From contig NZ_BDEL01000001.1 in assembly GCF_001685485.1 (NCBI RefSeq), forward strand, positions 2,477,501-2,541,500: 64,000 bases of DNA, in the 5' to 3' direction. The notes beneath the pieces were generated by a model, which did not search any database, was not told where the DNA came from, and worked only from the letters and a program-made list of their open reading frames with translations. The translations under genes were made by a program, and so were the position numbers. Below are positions 26,517-35,787 of this stretch, in pieces (within the stretch, counting starts at the first letter, position 1; every line of letters starts with the position of its first letter). The DNA comes from Formosa haliotis (GTDB lineage Bacteria; Bacteroidota; Bacteroidia; Flavobacteriales; Flavobacteriaceae).

Positions 26517-27257
26517 CTAGTTTAATTTTGTAATTTCTTTTTGAAAAACAAAAAAGGCACGTTTAGAAGCTTTTTCTTCAGCTTTCTTTTTCGAAGTTGC
26601 ACGCGCTTTAGCCACCACTTTATTGTCTATGGTTAGCTTAACAGCAAAATGTCTTACATCGTCATTTCCTGTATCGTCGTACACATTATAATCGAAAGTT
26701 TTCTTTTCTTTTTGGCACCATTCAATAAGTAAACTTTTATAGCTTATTACTTTTCCTTCTAGTTTTTCTATATCTACAAAAGGAATAATAATGCGCTTAT
26801 GTATAAACTTCTCGCAATATTTATAACCACGATCTAAATAAATAGCACCTACTAAAGCTTCAAACAGGTTACCGTGTATGTTGTCGCCAAATTGACCTTT
26901 AGGAATTTTACTTTCAACTAAGTCTATCAAGTTTAAATCGCGACCCAATTCATTTAAATGCTCGCGACTCACAATTTTAGACCGCATTTTAGTTAAATAT
27001 CCTTCGTCTCCTCCTGGAACTTCTGTATATAAATGCGAAGCAATTACGGCGCCCAGCATGGCGTCTCCTAAGAATTCTAAACGTTCATAATTTATAATAT
27101 TTCCCTTTTTGTCTCGAATATTCATAGACCTATGGGTAAAAGCAGTACGATAATAGCTTTCGTTTTTGGGTTTAAACCCAAGTATTTTGGTAAGAGAAAT
27201 AAAAAAATTCCCGCTCTTTTTAAAACGGGAATTTAATATGTTACGAATGTTTTTCAT
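26517..27257 (-). CDS. rnc: Ribonuclease III
   Basis: The product is 246 residues. The RNase III signature ERLEFLGDAMLGAVIASHLY is present with the catalytic acidic pair completed by GNLFEALVGAIYLDRG. The double-stranded RNA-binding domain occupies ~170-246 (SYKSLLIEWCQKEKKTFDYN ... ARATSKKKAEEKASKRAFFVF). It processes rRNA and structured RNAs. It lies 6 bp behind fabF in an acpP-fabF-rnc operon, a conserved bacterial arrangement. Confidence 0.96.
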   Translation of the reverse strand: MKNIRNILNSRFKKSGNFFISLTKILGFKPKNESYYRTAFTHRSMNIRDKKGNIINYERLEFLGDAMLGAVIASHLYTEVPGGDEGYLTKMRSKIVSREHLNELGRDLNLIDLVESKIPKGQFGDNIHGNLFEALVGAIYLDRGYKYCEKFIHKRIIIPFVDIEKLEGKVISYKSLLIEWCQKEKKTFDYNVYDDTGNDDVRHFAVKLTIDNKVVAKARATSKKKAEEKASKRAFFVFQKEITKLN

Positions 27258-27263
27258 TCGAGT

Positions 27264-28514
27264 TTAATCTAATTTTCTGAATAATACACAAGCGTTGTGA
27301 CCGCCAAATCCGAACGTATTACTCATAACCACTTTAACATCGCGCTTCTGTGCTTTGTTAAGTGTTAAATTTAATTCTGGATCAATTTTTTCATCAAAAA
27401 CCTCATGGTTAATTGTTGGTGGCACAACACCATGCTCCATTGCTAAAATAGCAGCAATAGCCTCAATAGCGCCGGCAGCTCCTAACAAGTGACCAGTCAT
27501 AGATTTTGTTGAATTAATATTGATGTTTTTAGCGTGCTCACCAAAAACTTCAGTAATTGCTTTTAATTCTGCAACATCACCAAGTGGCGTAGACGTACCA
27601 TGTGTATTGATATGGTCTACATCTTCAGGTTTCATTCCTGCATTTTCTAAACAATTTCGCATTACAGCCATAACGCCTATACCTTCTGGATGTGGTGCCG
27701 TCATATGATGTGCGTCAGATGACATACCTCCACCCATAACTTCTGCATAAATTTTAGCGCCTCTTGCTTTTGCGTGCTCGTATTCTTCAAGAATAATAGC
27801 CCCTGCACCTTCTCCTAATACAAAACCATCTCGGGTTGCGTCAAAGGGTCTAGATGCCGTTGTTGGACTTTCATTTCTTGTCGATAAAGCATGCATGGCA
27901 TTAAAGCCACCCATTCCTGCAATAGTTACAGCAGCTTCACTTCCTCCAGTGACTATAACATCGCACTGACCTAAACGAATGTAGTTTAGAGCATCAATCA
28001 TAGCGTTTGCAGAAGAAGCACATGCCGAAACTGTAGTATAGTTAGGTCCCATAAATCCATTCTTAATAGATATGTTACCTGGTGCTATATCTGCAATCAT
28101 TTTAGGTATGAAGAACGGATTGAAACGTGGCGATCCATCTCCCGCAGCAAAGTTTAATACTTCGTTTTGGAAAGTTTCTAAACCACCAATACCTGCTCCC
28201 CAAATTACACCTACTCGTAATTTGTTTACGGCCTCAAGATCTAATTTAGAATCTAAAATAGCTTCGTCTGAAGCTACCATAGCATACTGAGTAAACCGGT
28301 CCATTTTACGAGCCTCTTTTCTGTCAAGAAAATCGGTAGGATTAAAGTTTTTTAATTCGCAAGCGAATTTTGTCTTGAACTTCTCAGTATCAAAATATGT
28401 TATAGGAGCAGCACCACTTTTTCCACTAATTAGACCTTCCCAATATTCATCCTTGGTGTTTCCAATTGGTGTAAGTGCTCCTAAACCTGTAACTACAACT
28501 CGCTTTAGTTCCAT
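27264..28514 (-). CDS. fabF: 3-oxoacyl-ACP synthase II
   Basis: The product is 416 residues. The nucleophile C165 (TTVSACASSAN) and the two active-site histidines (INTHGTSTPLGD near 305; KSMTGHLLGAAGA near 342) are intact. The start MELKRVVVTGLGALTPIGN and the end SNTFGFGGHNACVLFRK are typical. It condenses malonyl-ACP with acyl-ACP in fatty acid elongation. It sits between acpP (14 bp) and rnc. Confidence 0.97.
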   Translation of the reverse strand: MELKRVVVTGLGALTPIGNTKDEYWEGLISGKSGAAPITYFDTEKFKTKFACELKNFNPTDFLDRKEARKMDRFTQYAMVASDEAILDSKLDLEAVNKLRVGVIWGAGIGGLETFQNEVLNFAAGDGSPRFNPFFIPKMIADIAPGNISIKNGFMGPNYTTVSACASSANAMIDALNYIRLGQCDVIVTGGSEAAVTIAGMGGFNAMHALSTRNESPTTASRPFDATRDGFVLGEGAGAIILEEYEHAKARGAKIYAEVMGGGMSSDAHHMTAPHPEGIGVMAVMRNCLENAGMKPEDVDHINTHGTSTPLGDVAELKAITEVFGEHAKNININSTKSMTGHLLGAAGAIEAIAAILAMEHGVVPPTINHEVFDEKIDPELNLTLNKAQKRDVKVVMSNTFGFGGHNACVLFRKLD

Positions 28515-28528
28515 AAAAATCTTTTTCC

Positions 28529-28762
28529 TTATTTAGCAGCTTCTATGTATGATATAGCTTGACCAACTGTTGCAATGTTTTCTGCTTGATCATCTGGAAT
28601 TTGGATATCGAATTCTTTTTCGAATTCCATAATTAATTCTACAGTATCTAATGAATCTGCTCCTAAGTCGTTCGTGAAGCTAGCTTCAGTTACAACTTCG
28701 TTTTCATCAACACCTAATTTGTCTACGATAATCGCTTTTACTCTTGATGCAATGTCTGACAT
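28529..28762 (-). CDS. acpP: Acyl carrier protein
   Basis: The product is 77 residues. The phosphopantetheine attachment site is S37 in [18 protein letters not shown], with the acidic, helical composition of ACP. It carries acyl chains as thioesters in fatty acid synthesis. First gene of acpP-fabF-rnc, divergent from purN. Confidence 0.98.
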   Translation of the reverse strand: MSDIASRVKAIIVDKLGVDENEVVTEASFTNDLGADSLDTVELIMEFEKEFDIQIPDDQAENIATVGQAISYIEAAK

Positions 28763-28792
28763 AATCTTTAATTTTAAGTTTTAAATAAGGTG

Positions 28793-28800
28793 CAAAAATA
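28793..28800 (-). promoter_or_regulatory. acpP promoter -7 element TATTTTTG
   Basis: The minus strand reads TATTTTTG (TAnnTTTG) 31 bp upstream of the acpP start. No good TTTG was found 19 bp further upstream. Confidence 0.5.
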
Positions 28801-28875
28801 AAAAACTTTATTTTAAAACACGCTTTTAGTTTAAAAATAGTGAACGTAATTTAATTAATTTAAACCAAAGTGATT

Positions 28876-28883
28876 TAATTTTG
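28876..28883 (+). promoter_or_regulatory. purN promoter -7 element TAATTTTG
   Basis: Matches TAnnTTTG on the plus strand in the acpP/purN divergent region. It lies ~115 bp before the likely purN start at 28999, so the transcript would have a leader of ~110 nt. Confidence 0.45.
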
Positions 28884-28968
28884 CAGCATAATTATTAATT
28901 AATTTCTTTTTTTACTGTTGAATTTATCCCGTTTTAAGTCCTGTATTACAGTGATTATCGCGATTTAA

Positions 28969-29568
28969 ATGCTTCGTAATTTTATAAATATACAACATAT
29001 GAAACGCATTGTAATTTTTGCATCTGGATCTGGATCTAATGCCGAAAACATAATAAAGTACTTTAATACCACTCAAAATGCATCAGTAAATCTTGTTCTT
29101 ACTAACAATCCACATGCCAAAGTGCTAGACAGATGCAAAACTCTTGGTGTAAGTGCACTAGCCTTTAATCGTGTTGCGTACTCTAAAACCGACCATGTTT
29201 TAAATATTTTAAAAAGCGTAAATCCAGATCTTATTGTCTTGGCGGGATTTCTTTGGAAATTTCCAGAGCCTATTTTACAAGCGTTTCCAAATAAAGTTAT
29301 CAATATACATCCCGCTTTGTTACCTAAATTTGGCGGAAAGGGCATGTACGGCATGTATGTACATCAAGCAGTCGTACAGCATAAAGAAGTGGAAACAGGT
29401 ATTACCGTACATTATGTAAACGAAAATTACGACGAAGGTGCTACTATTTTTCAAGCCACTTGCCCCGTGCTAAGCACAGATACTCCAGACGATGTTGCCG
29501 CTAAAATCCACGATTTAGAAATGGAACATTTCCCAAAAATTGTTGAATCGGTATTGTTTGATTCCTAA
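28969..29568 (+). CDS. purN: Phosphoribosylglycinamide formyltransferase
   Basis: The frame is 199 codons. Met11 (28999) is the likelier start because MKRIVIFASGSGSNAENII is the normal family N-terminus. Catalytic residues are visible in NIHPALLPKFGGKGMYG (Asn/His) and TGITVHYVNENYDEGATIFQ (Asp). It transfers the formyl group from 10-formyl-THF to GAR in purine synthesis. Its stop overlaps the start of the RNase H gene by one base (TAATG). Confidence 0.95.
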   Translation: MLRNFINIQHMKRIVIFASGSGSNAENIIKYFNTTQNASVNLVLTNNPHAKVLDRCKTLGVSALAFNRVAYSKTDHVLNILKSVNPDLIVLAGFLWKFPEPILQAFPNKVINIHPALLPKFGGKGMYGMYVHQAVVQHKEVETGITVHYVNENYDEGATIFQATCPVLSTDTPDDVAAKIHDLEMEHFPKIVESVLFDS

Positions 29569-30206
29569 TGAGTAAAAAACAAAAAAAATATTATACCGTT
29601 TGGAAAGGATACAAAACAGGCGTTTTTGAATCTTGGAACGCGTGCAAAGCCCAGATAAAAAATTACCAAGGGGCGGTATACAAATCGTTTCCAACTTTGG
29701 AAGCCGCAAAACACGCCCTAAACAATAACCCAAAAGACTTTATTGGCAATACATCTTTTAAAAGCGGATTGTCACCAGAACAATTAAAAAAAATCGGACA
29801 ACCAAATTACAATTCTATATCTGTAGATGCCGCTTCTAGTGGAAATCCAGGCATTATGGAATATAGAGGGGTCGATACTAAATCTAAAAAACAACTATTT
29901 ATTCAAGGTCCTTTTCAGCAAGGCACAAATAATATAGGCGAGTTTTTAGCCATAGTACATGGTTTAGCTTTGCTTAAAAAAAACAACAGCAACCTCCTTA
30001 TTTATACCGATTCGAGAACGGCTATAAGCTGGGTAAAAAAGAAAACCTGCAACACAAAACTAGAACGAACCGACAAAAACAAAGATCTTTTTATTTTAGT
30101 TGATCGCGCTGTAAGTTGGCTAAAAAATAACGACTATACAACAACAATAGTGAAATGGGAAACTAAAGCTTGGGGAGAAATCCCGGCAGATTTTGGAAGA
30201 AAATAA
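29568..30206 (+). CDS. RNase H family protein with N-terminal viroplasmin-like domain
   Basis: The product is 212 residues. Residues 1-50 are the caulimovirus viroplasmin/RNase H1 hybrid-binding domain (KKYYTVWKGYKTGVFESWNACKAQIKNYQGAVYKSFPTLEAAKHAL pattern). The catalytic domain from ~80 has the acidic residues in SVDAASSGNPGIMEYRG, GTNNIGEFLAIVHGL, LLIYTDSRTA and a final D in ILVDRAV. It cleaves RNA in RNA-DNA hybrids. It is coupled to purN by a one-base overlap. Confidence 0.9.
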   Translation: MSKKQKKYYTVWKGYKTGVFESWNACKAQIKNYQGAVYKSFPTLEAAKHALNNNPKDFIGNTSFKSGLSPEQLKKIGQPNYNSISVDAASSGNPGIMEYRGVDTKSKKQLFIQGPFQQGTNNIGEFLAIVHGLALLKKNNSNLLIYTDSRTAISWVKKKTCNTKLERTDKNKDLFILVDRAVSWLKNNDYTTTIVKWETKAWGEIPADFGRK

Positions 30207-30284
30207 ATGTAATTTACTGGGTTTTAGACCAAAATTTGGATATATTTTAAGATGAATAAATTACTCGCTTTCGTACATAAAGGC

Positions 30285-30292
30285 TATATTTG
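30285..30292 (+). promoter_or_regulatory. PfkB-kinase promoter -7 element TATATTTG
   Basis: Matches TAnnTTTG, 23 bp before the ATG at 30316. The -33 box is not obvious. Confidence 0.5.
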
Positions 30293-30315
30293 CCAAAAAA
30301 TTTGACACCTCATTT

Positions 30316-31239
30316 ATGGGCCAATTAGTAATTGTAGGGACTGTAGCTTTTGATGCTATTGAAACCCCTTTTGGAAAAACTGATAAAATTCTTGGTGGCG
30401 CTGCCACATATATCGGACTGTCTGCCGCGCAATTTAACGTAGATAGCGCCATTGTATCTGTTGTTGGAAACGATTTTCCGCAAGAATATTTAGACTTATT
30501 ATCGGAAAGAAATATAGATATTTCTGGTCTTGAAATTGTAAACGATGGTAAAACTTTCTTTTGGAGCGGACGCTATCATTTCGTTATGAACACTAGAGAT
30601 ACTCTTGCTACCGAGTTAAACGTATTAGCAGATTTTAATCCTATTGTTCCCGAAGCTTATAAAAAGGCTGAAGTTGTGATGTTAGGAAATTTACACCCCC
30701 TAGTACAACTTGGGGTTATCGAGCAAATGGAAAATCCAAAGCTTACCATATTAGATACCATGAATTTCTGGATGGATAATGCTTTAGAAGATTTACATAA
30801 GGTAATTGCTAAAGTAGATGTAATTACTATAAACGACGAGGAGGCTAGACAATTAACCGGAGAATATTCTTTGGTTACTGCAGCACAAAAAATATTCGCC
30901 CTTGGGCCTAAATTCGTAGTTATTAAAAAAGGAGAGCACGGTGCTTTATTATTTCATAAACAACATATTTTCTCTGCCCCTGCTTTACCTTTAAAAAGTG
31001 TATTCGACCCAACAGGAGCCGGAGATACTTTTGCAGGTGGTTTTGCAGGATATTTAGCCAAGACTAACGATTTTACTTTCGAAAACATGAAAACAGCCAT
31101 TATTTACGGCTCGGCATTGGCCTCGTTTTGTGTAGAAGAATTTGGAACCAAACGTCTGGAAAAAGTTACCGATAGTGAATTAAAAACACGATTGCAGCAA
31201 TTTAAGGAGTTAACAACATTTAATATAGATTTATCATAA
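30316..31239 (+). CDS. PfkB family carbohydrate/nucleoside kinase
   Basis: The product is 307 residues. The ribokinase-fold anion-hole and catalytic base motif DPTGAGDTFAGGFAGYLA is near residues 235-255, with LGGAATYIGLSAAQFNV at the N-terminus and NDEEARQLTGE and VIKKGEHGALLF in between. The substrate (sugar or nucleoside) cannot be told from the sequence. It has its own promoter element and a terminator after it, and precedes the purF-like gene. Confidence 0.92.
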   Translation: MGQLVIVGTVAFDAIETPFGKTDKILGGAATYIGLSAAQFNVDSAIVSVVGNDFPQEYLDLLSERNIDISGLEIVNDGKTFFWSGRYHFVMNTRDTLATELNVLADFNPIVPEAYKKAEVVMLGNLHPLVQLGVIEQMENPKLTILDTMNFWMDNALEDLHKVIAKVDVITINDEEARQLTGEYSLVTAAQKIFALGPKFVVIKKGEHGALLFHKQHIFSAPALPLKSVFDPTGAGDTFAGGFAGYLAKTNDFTFENMKTAIIYGSALASFCVEEFGTKRLEKVTDSELKTRLQQFKELTTFNIDLS

Positions 31240-31272
31240 AAAAACGCGCGCTTATTTTAAGCGCGTTTTTTA
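31238..31272 (+). terminator. Rho-independent terminator after the PfkB kinase
   Basis: CGCGCTTA/TAAGCGCG with a TTT loop, flanked by A7 and T6 tracts, with a 2-base bulge on the 5' arm. It starts at the stop codon. Confidence 0.8.
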
Positions 31273-31293
31273 CTTAATTTTATAATATACACA

Positions 31294-33191
31294 ATGAGCG
31301 ATGCTTTAAAACATGAATGCGGTATAGCACTCATAAGACTTTTAAAACCATTAGAATACTATAAAGAAAAATATGGTACAGCATTTTATGGCGTAAATAA
31401 AATGTATTTAATGATGGAAAAACAACACAATCGCGGTCAGGATGGTGCTGGTTTTGCAAGTATAAAATTAAATACTAAACCTGGCGAGCGCTATATTAGT
31501 AGAGTGCGATCTAATGCTCAACAACCAATTCAAGATATTTTCTCTCAAATTAACGACAGAATTAATCAAGAATTACAAGAACACCCAGAATATACAGACG
31601 ATGTGGCGCTACAAAAAGAAATATACCTTATATAGGTGAAGTTCTTTTAGGGCACGTACGCTATGGAACGTTCGGAAAAAACAGTGTAGAAAGTGTTCAT
31701 CCGTTTTTAAGACAAAACAACTGGATGCACAGAAACCTGATTCTAGCAGGTAACTTTAATATGACCAACGTAAACGAATTATTCGATAATTTAATTCGTA
31801 TCGGGCAACACCCAAAAGAAAAGGCTGACACCATTACTATTATGGAAAAAATAGGACACTTTTTAGACGATGCCGTTGCAAAAAAATATAAGCAATTAAA
31901 AGCTGAAGGCTTTTCGAAAACAGAATGCTCTCCTATCATTGCCGAACGCTTAAACGTAGGTAAAATTTTAAAACGAGCAGCTAAAAACTTCGACGGAGGA
32001 TATGCTATGGCAGGGATGTTAGGTCATGGAGACTCTTTTGTATTAAGAGATCCTGCCGGTATCAGGCCAGCCTATTACTACAAAGATGACGAAGTTGTGG
32101 TTGTAGCTTCAGAACGTCCTGTAATTCAAACTGTTTTCAACGTGAATTTCGAAGATGTTAAAGAGCTAGAACCTGGTCATGCTATCATCACTAAAAATTC
32201 TGGAAAAGTAAAAATTGAAAAAATTCTAGAACCTACAGAACGTAAAGCCTGTTCGTTCGAGCGTATTTATTTCTCTCGAGGAAGTGACGCAGAAATTTAC
32301 CAAGAACGTAAAATGTTGGGTCGCTTATTAATGCCTAAAGTTCTTGAAACTATAGATTACGACACCAAAAATTCGGTGTTTTCTTATATTCCAAATACAG
32401 CAGAATCATCGTTCTACGGGATGATAGAATCTGTTGAAGATTTCTTGAATAAAAGAAAAACTAAAGCCATTATAGAAGGTAAACGCAGTCTATCTGAAGA
32501 ACAGGTTACCGAGATCTTAAAAGAACGTCCTAGAATAGAAAAAATAGCGATTAAAGATGCTAAACTACGTACGTTTATTACCGAAGATAGTAGCCGTGAC
32601 GATTTAGTAGAACACGTTTACGATATTACCTACGGAGTTATTAAAAAAACCGATAATATTGTAATTATAGACGACAGCATTGTTCGTGGTACCACGCTTA
32701 AGAAAAGTATTATTAGAATGCTAGACCGTTTGCACCCTAAACGTATTGTTGTAGTGTCGTCTGCACCACAAATTCGTTATCCAGATTGCTACGGAATTGA
32801 TATGGCTAAACTTGAAGATTTAGTTGCTTTTAGAGCGATGTTAAGCTTACATAAAGAACGCAACACTTATCATTTAATTGAAGAAGTGTATAACAAATGT
32901 AAAGCTCAAGTTGAATTAAAAGACAATAAAGTTAAGAACTTTGTTAAGGAATTATACGACGTATTTACAGATGATGAAATATCGACCAAAATTGGCGAAC
33001 TAATTTCTGATGAGTCTATTAATGCTGAAGTATTTACCATTTTTCAAAGCGTAGACAACCTTAATAAAGCTTGTCCGAAAAATTTAGGAGATTGGTATTT
33101 TACAGGTAATTACCCAACACCTGGAGGGAACCGAGTGGTAAATAGAGCATTTCTTAACTTTTTCGAAGGAAACAACCAACGTGCTTACTAA
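31294..33191 (+). pseudogene. Amidophosphoribosyltransferase (PurF-like), split by one frameshift
   Basis: Two frames together make one protein. Residues 1-113 (31294-31635) contain the Ntn glutaminase N-terminus with Cys9 (HECGIALIRLL) and NRGQDGAGFAS. A second frame (from ~31610; first ATG at 31725) continues IPYIGEVLLGHVRYGTFGKNS, then the PRTase domain with the PRPP motif NIVIIDDSIVRGTT. Adding one base to the A5 run near 31614-31618 restores QKRNIPYIG and a 632-codon gene, the length I recall for this family. The reaction is PRPP plus glutamine to phosphoribosylamine. It may be a truly broken copy or a sequence error; no other purF is visible here. Confidence 0.85.
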
Positions 33192-33350
33192 AACAGGTAC
33201 TACTTGAAAATTTGATAATTAAAACATTGTATAATTACGTTTTACCTAATTTTAATGCACTTAATCTAAAAGATTATTTGAAAATATAAAAATCCTCTAC
33301 TTTGGTCCTACCATAACATAAGTAGGTTAAGTTCATGGTAGATTTGGGGC

Positions 33351-33380
33351 AAAAAAGGTGAACTAACGTTCACCTTTTTT
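33351..33380 (+). terminator. Terminator after the purF-like gene
   Basis: A perfect 13-bp stem AAAAAAGGTGAAC/GTTCACCTTTTTT with a TAAC loop, 160 bp past the stop. The region 33192-33350 before it is AT-rich and shows no gene. Confidence 0.85.
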
Positions 33381-33426
33381 ATTTTGTAACCTCCTTAAAA
33401 CGAGCAAACTTCATAATTTATATAAA

Positions 33427-33494
33427 CAAAAAAGGCTTCAATCTCTTGAAACCCTTGTTATCACTAGTGGAGAAGATGGCTCTCGAACCTACGA
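33427..33494. repeat. Distal attachment-site repeat (duplicated tRNA-Ala 3' end)
   Basis: It matches 40146-40213 at 60 of 68 positions, with a perfect core CACTAGTGGAGAAGATGG at 33462-33479. It contains a copy of the tRNA 3' acceptor/T-arm remnant and the TTTCAAGAGATTGAAA terminator stem. It lacks the D-arm and anticodon, so it is not a tRNA gene. It is the scar expected at the far end of a tRNA-integrated element. Confidence 0.85.
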
Positions 33495-33612
33495 TTTCAT
33501 AAAACTTCATATACCGTCTTAACCCTTTTATAATAAGACTTTTACTATATTTGAATTATATAGCACATCACAAAGCCCCACTTGATTTCATTATAATTGG
33601 GTGTGAAATTGG

Positions 33613-34557
33613 GTGCAGAATTTATTTTATATGATTCAAATAAAACGAAATTTAATTTTCTCCCTTGAAAAAAGAAAAAAAGATGGAGTATTAATAACTG
33701 AAAATACACCTATCAGATTACGAATAAATTTTGGAGGTTCTCGATTAGATATACAATCGGGTTATCGCATAGATAATTCTAAATGGAATCAAGATAAAGA
33801 GCAAGTAAAAAATGGGGCTTTTAACAAGCTTGGACAAAGTTCGGCATCAATTAATTCTCGCCTATTAGAGTTAAAAGTTACAATACAAGACCTTTTTCAT
33901 GAATATGAAAGTCAAGATAAAATCCCAACAAAAGAACAAATTAGACAAGCTGTTAATGAATTAAAAAACAAAGGAAAAGTTAATATCAAAAAATCTGATA
34001 AAAACTCTTTTTTTGAAATTTTTGACCAGTTTGTAAATGAAAGTAGCAGACTAAACAACTGGAGTATTGCTACTAAAAATAAATTTGCTGTTATAAAAAA
34101 CCATCTTACTAATTTCAATCCGCAATTAAAATTTGAAGACTTTGATGAAAGTGGACTTACGGATTATCTCATCCATCTTAGGAAAGAAAAGAAAATGCGT
34201 AATAGCACCATTAAAAAACAACTTGGTTTTATCAAATGGTTTCTTAGATGGAGTTTCGAAAAAAAACATCATAATAATGATGCTTACCAAAGTTTTAGGC
34301 CAAAAATTAAGGATGCAAATAAAACTGTAATATTTCTAACAGAAGAGGAAAAGGCTAAACTACTTAATTATGAAATTCCTAGCACTAAAAAATATCTAGA
34401 AAGAGTTCGTGATATACTTTTTTTTACGTGCTATACAGGGCTAAGATATTCAGATGTGCAAAAAACGGCCATATTGAGCCACCCACAGCGGATTAAAGTG
34501 AGCATAGCGCGGCGGATGAAACTGAGCCACCTACAGCGGGCGAAAGTGAGCCACTAA
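33613..34557 (+). pseudogene. Tyrosine integrase, C-terminus replaced by IS21 sequence
   Basis: The first ~287 residues are a typical Bacteroidota phage/ICE integrase: an Arm-DNA-binding domain (IQIKRNLIFSLEKRKKDGVL ... IQSGYRID), a SAM-like core-binding domain (~135-230) and the start of the catalytic domain (FFTCYTGLRYSDVQ, which holds the first catalytic Arg). After SDVQ the frame runs into the IS end and encodes nonsense ending SHLQRAKVSH. The later Lys, His-x-x-Arg and Tyr residues are gone, so it is inactive. It starts 119 bp inside the left att repeat. Confidence 0.9.
34475..34507 (+). repeat. IS21 left inverted repeat
   Basis: 33 bp beginning TGAGCCACC and ending TGAGCATAG; about 28 of 33 positions match the reverse complement of 36558-36590. 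Confidence 0.75.
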
Positions 34558-34621
34558 AAAATCGATTCTATTTGTACGGCAATTCCGATCTTTTTAAACA
34601 AAAAGATCATGGACAAAAGAA

Positions 34622-35779
34622 GTGTCTCCTGTCATGCATTTTACCCACAAAGCAGGCGATAAATTATTTATAGATTTTACAGGAAAGAAGCTCTCTATAG
34701 TGGATAAAGACACTGGAGAAATACAAGATTTAGAAGTCTTTGTTTGTGTTTTAGGCAGTAGTCAATACACTTATGTAGAAGCTTGCCAGAGCCAGAAGAA
34801 AGAAGATTTTATGGCCTGTATAGAAAATGCTCTTTGGTTTTACGGAGGTGTACCACAGGCTTTAGTGCCAGATAATTTAAGGGCTGCCGTGAGTAAGAGT
34901 AGTCGTTACGAACCCAAGGTTAATGCGGATTTAGTAGATTTTGCTGCTTATTACGAAACCGCTGTATTACCAACAAGAGCTTACAAACCACGCGATAAAG
35001 CTATTGTTGAAAACACGGTTCGGATTATCTACACACGTATATTCGCTCCGCTTCGTAATGAGACTTTTCATAGCAGAACAAGCATTAATAAAGCCATACA
35101 AGAGCAGCTTAAAAAGCATAATAATATGTCTTTTAGAGGTAGAGAATACTCTAGACTCACCTTGTTTAACGAAATTGAAAAACAAGCCTTAAAACCCTTA
35201 CCAGAGAAGCGTTACGAGATTAAACGACAATCCAGAGCTACGGTTCATAAAAACAGCCATATATACTTCAGTAAAGACAGGCATTATTACAGTGTACCTT
35301 ACCAGCATATTGGCAAACGTGTAAAAGTTATATACTCCGATAGTAGTATTGAAATTTACCATCAAAACGAATTATTAACTCTTCATGCCAGGCAGTTTAA
35401 GAAATACGCTTATACAACTATAAAAGAACATATGCCGTCCCATCATCAATTTATTAGCGAATGGAGCAGCGAGAAGTTTATCAGTTGGGCAAGCCAAATA
35501 GGGCTACATTGCCAGACTCTAATCATTAAAATTCTAGACAAAAAACAACACCCAGAGCAATCTTATAAATCCTGTTTAGGCATATTACATCTAGCTAAAA
35601 AGGCAGGAAAACAGCGCCTGGACAAGGCCTGTAAACGTGCCTTGGATTACGGCTCTTATAATTATAACATTATAGATCGCATCCTTAAAAATGGATGGGA
35701 TGAGCTAGATGAAGATGAGAAGGAGTCCATAGATATCCCTAAACATAATAACATCAGAGGTAGTCAATATTATAAATAA
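34622..35779 (+). pseudogene. istA: IstA transposase, N-terminal helix-turn-helix region deleted
   Basis: The 385 residues start inside the catalytic rve domain. FIDFTGKKLSIVDKDTG has the first catalytic Asp, LVPDNLRAAV the second, and an E in KAIVENTVR the third. IstA proteins of this type are usually ~515 residues, so ~130 N-terminal residues with the DNA-binding HTH are missing. A separate ATG at 34609 opens MDKRSVS, probably the original start, and goes out of frame at the deletion joint near 34621. The C-terminal domain to SQYYK is intact. It ends 8 bp before istB. Confidence 0.85.
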
Positions 35780-35787
35780 TTTAAACT

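Noticed and set aside
31294-31635. Small stand-alone glutamine amidotransferase gene
   Set aside because: It continues in frame 2 as one 632-codon gene; the stop is due to a one-base shift.
33462-33500. Second tRNA gene beside the purF-like terminator
   Set aside because: Only the acceptor/T-arm end and terminator are present; no D-arm or anticodon. It is the att duplication.
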